From an uncultured Variovorax sp. (lineage in GTDB: Bacteria; Pseudomonadota; Gammaproteobacteria; Burkholderiales; Burkholderiaceae_C): a stretch of 8,979 nt of DNA. The translations under genes and the position numbers were made by a program. The notes under the pieces were generated by a model. That model saw nothing but the letters and a program-made list of their open reading frames with translations. It was not told where the DNA came from and did no database searches. The stretch is from assembly GCA_903872875.1 (NCBI GenBank), contig CAIQMJ010000670.1, positions 1 through 8,979 of the forward strand, in the 5' to 3' direction. This document shows, one piece after another, positions 6,347-8,979 of this stretch; the first letter of the stretch is position 1; each line of letters opens with the position of its first letter.

Positions 6347-6844
6347 GTGAACATGTATCCAAACGGACAAGCATCCTGGGTCCCGCTCGCCCTCGTGGTC
6401 CTCGCCGCTGACCAGGCCGCCAAGAGCTATATCGACGCAACGACTCCCCTGGGGTGGTCGCATTCGGTCACGCCGTTCTTCAATCTGGTCCATGTGCTCA
6501 ATCCAGGGGCTGCCTTCAGCTTCCTGGCTGGTGCCGGAGGGTGGCAGCGCTGGTTCTTCCTGATCATCGCCGTCGCAATTTCGGGTTGGCTGATCTGGAT
6601 GCTGCGCGCTCCCCGGCCGCGCGCGGAATCGCTGGCGTTCAGCCTGATCCTCGGCGGCGCGCTCGGCAATGCGTTTGATCGCGCAGCTCGCGGGCAGGTG
6701 ATCGACTACCTGGACTTCCACCTTGGTGGATGGCACTGGCCAGCCTTCAATGTCGCCGACATTGGCATCGCGGTCGGCGCAGCCTGCCTGGTGCTCACGT
6801 CCTTCGGTGGCGCGCGCCAGCCGCAGGCAAGGGAGAAGACGTGA
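6347..6844 (+). CDS. lspA: lipoprotein signal peptidase (signal peptidase II)
   Basis: The product has 165 residues, the usual size of this family, with four membrane segments. It cleaves prolipoproteins before the lipidated cysteine. Visible motifs are N52-P-G-A-A-F-S-F (NxGxAFS), G-N108-A-F-D111-R112, VIDYLDFH with catalytic Asp120, and FNVAD with catalytic Asp138. All key residues are present. The start may be GTG 6347 or ATG 6353; both lack a clear ribosome binding site, so the exact N-terminus is uncertain by two residues. A copy inside a metal or redox operon is most likely an accessory paralogue of the housekeeping lspA, as with pbrC of lead-resistance operons. Its stop overlaps a GTG (GTGA) that opens the region of the sco 5' end. 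Confidence 0.95.
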   Translation: MNMYPNGQASWVPLALVVLAADQAAKSYIDATTPLGWSHSVTPFFNLVHVLNPGAAFSFLAGAGGWQRWFFLIIAVAISGWLIWMLRAPRPRAESLAFSLILGGALGNAFDRAARGQVIDYLDFHLGGWHWPAFNVADIGIAVGAACLVLTSFGGARQPQAREKT

Positions 6845-6901
6845 CGACCTCGGCATCCCGCAGGGTGCGCCGTTCTGTCGCTGGCCCAGACGACACGAGT
6901 T

Positions 6902-7516
6902 TTGGAGTGGCGCCGCATTGCATTGGAGTTCGGCATATCGACGCAGCTCGGTGTCCCGGCAGCAATCCTCGTGCAGTCAAAGTCGCAGCAGCACAGAAAC
7001 CCGTTTCAGCTGATCGACATCACGGGCGCCGGATACGCCCGTGACTTCCAATTCCCCGACCAGAACGACGTCGTGCGCAGTCTGAAGGACTTCAAGGGCG
7101 AATTCGTGGTCGCCTTCTTCGGGTTCGCGCAGTGTCCGGACGTTTGTCCGACGACCATGACGGAACTCGCGCAGGCCAAGAAGCTGATGGGCGCGCAGGG
7201 GGTCAGGCTGCGCGGGATCTTCATGACCGTCGATCCGGAGCGTGACACCGCCGAAATGCTCAAGAGCTACGTGGTGCACTTCGACGCGGCCTTTGTCGCA
7301 CCGCGGTCGACGCAGGAGCAACTCAAACGCGCAGCAGCCGAATTCAGAATCCGCGCCCAGAAAAATCCAGGCGCTTCGGCGACGTCGTACACCATCGACC
7401 ACTCGGCCGCCAGCTTTGTTTGCGACCCGCAGGGACAGCTTCGACTCTACGCGCGCTACCGGGCCGGCGCCGCTGCGCTGGCGTCCGATGCCAGGTTGCT
7501 TCTGGGAGGTGCGTGA
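6902..7516 (+). CDS. SCO1/SenC-family copper chaperone or thioredoxin-like protein, damaged 5' end
   Basis: The thioredoxin-like SCO domain is intact. QLIDITGAGYARDF is followed by the copper-binding/redox motif C78-P-D-V-C82 in FGFAQCPDVCPTTM, then MTVDPERDT, and the third copper ligand His167 in IDHSAASFV (numbered from TTG 6902). SCO proteins deliver copper to, or reduce, the CuA site of cytochrome oxidases and related enzymes. The N-terminus is doubtful. No ATG or well-placed start exists in this frame. The natural operon start would be GTG 6841 overlapping the lspA stop, but that is a different frame (VTTSASRRVRR), and a one-base indel near 6868-6872 would join it to LSLAQTTRVLEW in the SCO frame. 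A hydrophobic stretch (FGISTQLGVPAAIL) should be the membrane anchor. A usable TTG (6902) or GTG (6970) start cannot be excluded. The stop overlaps the tlpA ATG (TGATG). Confidence 0.82.
   Translation: MEWRRIALEFGISTQLGVPAAILVQSKSQQHRNPFQLIDITGAGYARDFQFPDQNDVVRSLKDFKGEFVVAFFGFAQCPDVCPTTMTELAQAKKLMGAQGVRLRGIFMTVDPERDTAEMLKSYVVHFDAAFVAPRSTQEQLKRAAAEFRIRAQKNPGASATSYTIDHSAASFVCDPQGQLRLYARYRAGAAALASDARLLLGGA
7504..7509 (+). promoter_or_regulatory. strong ribosome binding site for tlpA
   Basis: GGGAGG lies six bases before the ATG at 7516, inside the end of sco. It fixes the tlpA start and is the strongest internal Shine-Dalgarno in the operon except the one at 8880-8885. Confidence 0.75.
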
Positions 7517-8124
7517 TGGGACCCTCGCAATCTCAGGACAACGCCAATCTTGCTCGACGCCGTTGGCTGCTGGGCCTGGGCCTTCCCCTCGCGGCTGGGC
7601 TGGGCGTGCTGGCGTACCTCGAGTCCTCGCGTATCCCTGCCACTGTGCCTGCGGGCGCGCTGCCACTCGTCATGCGCGCTCAGCCTATTCCATTGCCGGA
7701 GCTGCGTGTGCTGGACGGTGCTGGTGGACCCGTGGAGCTCGCTAGCCTCAAAGGCAAGGTGGTCCTTCTGAACATCTGGGCCACCTGGTGCCCACCATGC
7801 CGGCAGGAGATGCCGTCGCTGGACCGCCTACAGGCACAACTGGGTGGTGCTGATTTTCAAGTCGTTGCATTGTCCGTGGACACGGGCGCAAAGGGGCTGG
7901 AACTGGTCAAGTCCTTCTATGCTTCAGAGGGGATCAGGCATCTCGCCATCTACCAGGATGCCGATACCAACGCAATCTTCAAGCTCAAGGCGGTAGGGGT
8001 TCCCACGACCTTGCTGCTGGACCGGCAGGGCCGCGAGATCGGCCGCATGAGCGGGACCGCCGAGTGGGACGCCCCAAAGATCGTCGACGCACTGAAAGCG
8101 CTGATGCGTGCGGAGCCTGCGTGA
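7516..8124 (+). CDS. tlpA: TlpA/ResA-family thiol reductase, membrane-anchored
   Basis: The product has 202 residues. Residues 17-34 form one hydrophobic anchor after a basic RRR, leaving the thioredoxin domain in the periplasm. The domain shows GKVVLLNIWATW, the active site C92-P-P-C95, then RQEMPSLDRL, SVDTGAKG and the cis-proline in VGVPTTLLLD. CPPC is common in TlpA and ResA-like reductases that keep apocytochrome c or CuA/SCO cysteines reduced. The next gene, ccdA, overlaps it (TGATG) and encodes the membrane electron donor, while SCO upstream is a likely partner or client. This is the operon's own reductase and is distinct from the CATC protein at the left edge of the window. Confidence 0.93.
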   Translation: MGPSQSQDNANLARRRWLLGLGLPLAAGLGVLAYLESSRIPATVPAGALPLVMRAQPIPLPELRVLDGAGGPVELASLKGKVVLLNIWATWCPPCRQEMPSLDRLQAQLGGADFQVVALSVDTGAKGLELVKSFYASEGIRHLAIYQDADTNAIFKLKAVGVPTTLLLDRQGREIGRMSGTAEWDAPKIVDALKALMRAEPA

Positions 8125-8858
8125 TGGCACTCGATTCCGGACTCGGACCGATCGCCGCGTTTGCTGCCGGCGTGGTGTCGTTCCTGTCACCCTGTGTGCT
8201 GCCGCTCGTCCCCGGATATGTTTCTTTCATCGCGGGCACGGCCTCAGGCGAGAAAGGCGCCGCCGTTTCGACCCGGTGGACGCCGCCGCTGCTGGCGCTG
8301 GTCTTCGTGCTCGGCTTCTCGACAGTGTTCATGGCACTCGGCGCAACCGCATCGGCTTTCGGCAGCCTTCTGCTTCAGTACCGACGTGAAGCCTCCGTGC
8401 TGGGGGGTGGGATGGTCGTGCTGTTTGGGCTGCTGATGCTCGGGATTCCGGCTGGGTTCGGCTGGCTGCAGCGCGACGTTCGCTTGCACCCCACTTGGCC
8501 AGGGGGGCGACCGGTTTTTGCGTTCGGGCTCGGCCTGGCCTTCGGCTTTGGCTGGACACCTTGCATAGGCCCCGTTCTGGGCGCGATACTGACGTTGGCG
8601 GCTGTATCCGGTGGCTTCGACGGAGTTGGGCTGCTTGCGATTTATTCAGCCGGCCTGGGGATTCCATTCGTTCTTGCGGCGACATTCACGGGACAGATGT
8701 TGCAGCACCAGCAGACCCTGCGGCGGCTGAGCCGGCCGCTGCAGTTGATCGGGGGTATCGTGCTGGTTGCGATGGGGGTGGCCATGATCAGCGGCCACCT
8801 CGCCGACCTGTCGTTCTGGTTGCTGAGAACGTTTCCGTCACTCGGGCGTATTGGCTGA
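8124..8858 (+). CDS. ccdA: CcdA, membrane electron carrier for periplasmic thiols
   Basis: The product is a 244-residue membrane protein of the DsbD transmembrane-domain family. It takes electrons from cytoplasmic thioredoxin and passes them to periplasmic reductases such as TlpA/ResA. Its two redox cysteines stand in the typical settings: C24 in SFLSPCVLPLVPGY and C147 in FGWTPCIGP. About six membrane segments are seen, with the internal repeat of the family, and no extra periplasmic domains, so it is CcdA and not full DsbD. It starts in the TGATG overlap with tlpA. The pair tlpA-ccdA is the expected reducing branch against DsbA at the start of the operon. Confidence 0.95.
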   Translation: MALDSGLGPIAAFAAGVVSFLSPCVLPLVPGYVSFIAGTASGEKGAAVSTRWTPPLLALVFVLGFSTVFMALGATASAFGSLLLQYRREASVLGGGMVVLFGLLMLGIPAGFGWLQRDVRLHPTWPGGRPVFAFGLGLAFGFGWTPCIGPVLGAILTLAAVSGGFDGVGLLAIYSAGLGIPFVLAATFTGQMLQHQQTLRRLSRPLQLIGGIVLVAMGVAMISGHLADLSFWLLRTFPSLGRIG

Positions 8859-8879
8859 TGAAAGAGGTGCGCCCGCGAT

Positions 8880-8885
8880 AAGGAG
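8880..8885 (+). promoter_or_regulatory. strong ribosome binding site for the gene at 8893
   Basis: AAGGAG, seven bases before the ATG, supports the start of the truncated last gene and shows that the operon continues past the window. Confidence 0.7.
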
Positions 8886-8892
8886 ATCCGGC

Positions 8893-8979
8893 ATGCCGGC
8901 CTATGAGTTGACCGATTCCGAATTTCGCCGGGAGCAGCGCGGCGTCCTGCGCGGCTCCATGGCGGCCCTCCTGGTCTGC
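8893..8979 (+). CDS. start of an unidentified gene, cut by the window edge
   Basis: Twenty-nine codons are seen: MPAYELTDSEFRREQ, then RGVLRGSMAALLVC at the edge. A charged stretch leads into what may be the first hydrophobic segment, so a membrane-bound product is plausible. A good AAGGAG precedes it, 34 bases after ccdA. I do not recognise the family. By position it could be the client or a missing partner of the assembly genes upstream, but nothing in these residues proves that. Confidence 0.6.
   Translation, partial: MPAYELTDSEFRREQRGVLRGSMAALLVC

Noticed and set aside
8858..8881. Seven-codon frame after ccdA (ATG in TGATG, stop TAA)
   Set aside because: It has no ribosome binding site and is too short to judge; the overlap is likely chance. 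The strong AAGGAG serves the ATG at 8893.

Overview
The window is GC-rich and almost fully coding, and every gene I recognise has a proteobacterial look. The CcsB, SCO, TlpA, CcdA, LspA and DsbA types suggest a Burkholderiales-like beta-proteobacterium. That placement comes from family knowledge, not from a search. No tRNA, rRNA, CRISPR array, transposase or integrase is visible.

Left part (1-1971), minus strand: a damaged stretch. It holds a TlpA-like thioredoxin running off the left edge (1-441), a 341-base gap with no convincing gene, a secreted protein of unknown function broken by a one-base frameshift in a run of five G (783-1417), and the last ~111 residues of an alkaline phosphatase (1417-1752). 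The phosphatase is cut off exactly at a C9G5 tract. The last two overlap by one base and look like an old operon.

Middle (1972-3641): a complete dihydrolipoyl dehydrogenase gene on the minus strand. It is divergent from everything to its right and separated by a 224-base control region. That region carries a perfect 8-bp inverted repeat next to a -10-like box facing lpd, and a TTGACC/TCTAAT promoter-like pair with 19-base spacing facing dsbA.

Right part (3642-8979), plus strand: a tight operon, dsbA - CDF cation transporter - ccsB (CcsA/ResC-type) - lspA - sco - tlpA - ccdA - start of an unknown gene. Neighbours overlap by one or four bases at almost every junction. All recognisable products act in or across the cytoplasmic membrane. 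DsbA oxidises thiols, CcdA passes electrons out to TlpA, CcsB handles haem for c-type cytochromes, SCO delivers copper or reduces CuA-type sites, LspA matures lipoproteins, and the CDF protein exports a divalent metal. Together they read as a portable kit for assembling haem- and copper-containing envelope proteins. The client proteins and the usual ResB partner of CcsB are not in the window.

Several reading-frame defects (the secreted protein, the phosphatase, the 5' end of sco) mean either real decay or sequencing indels in G/C runs.
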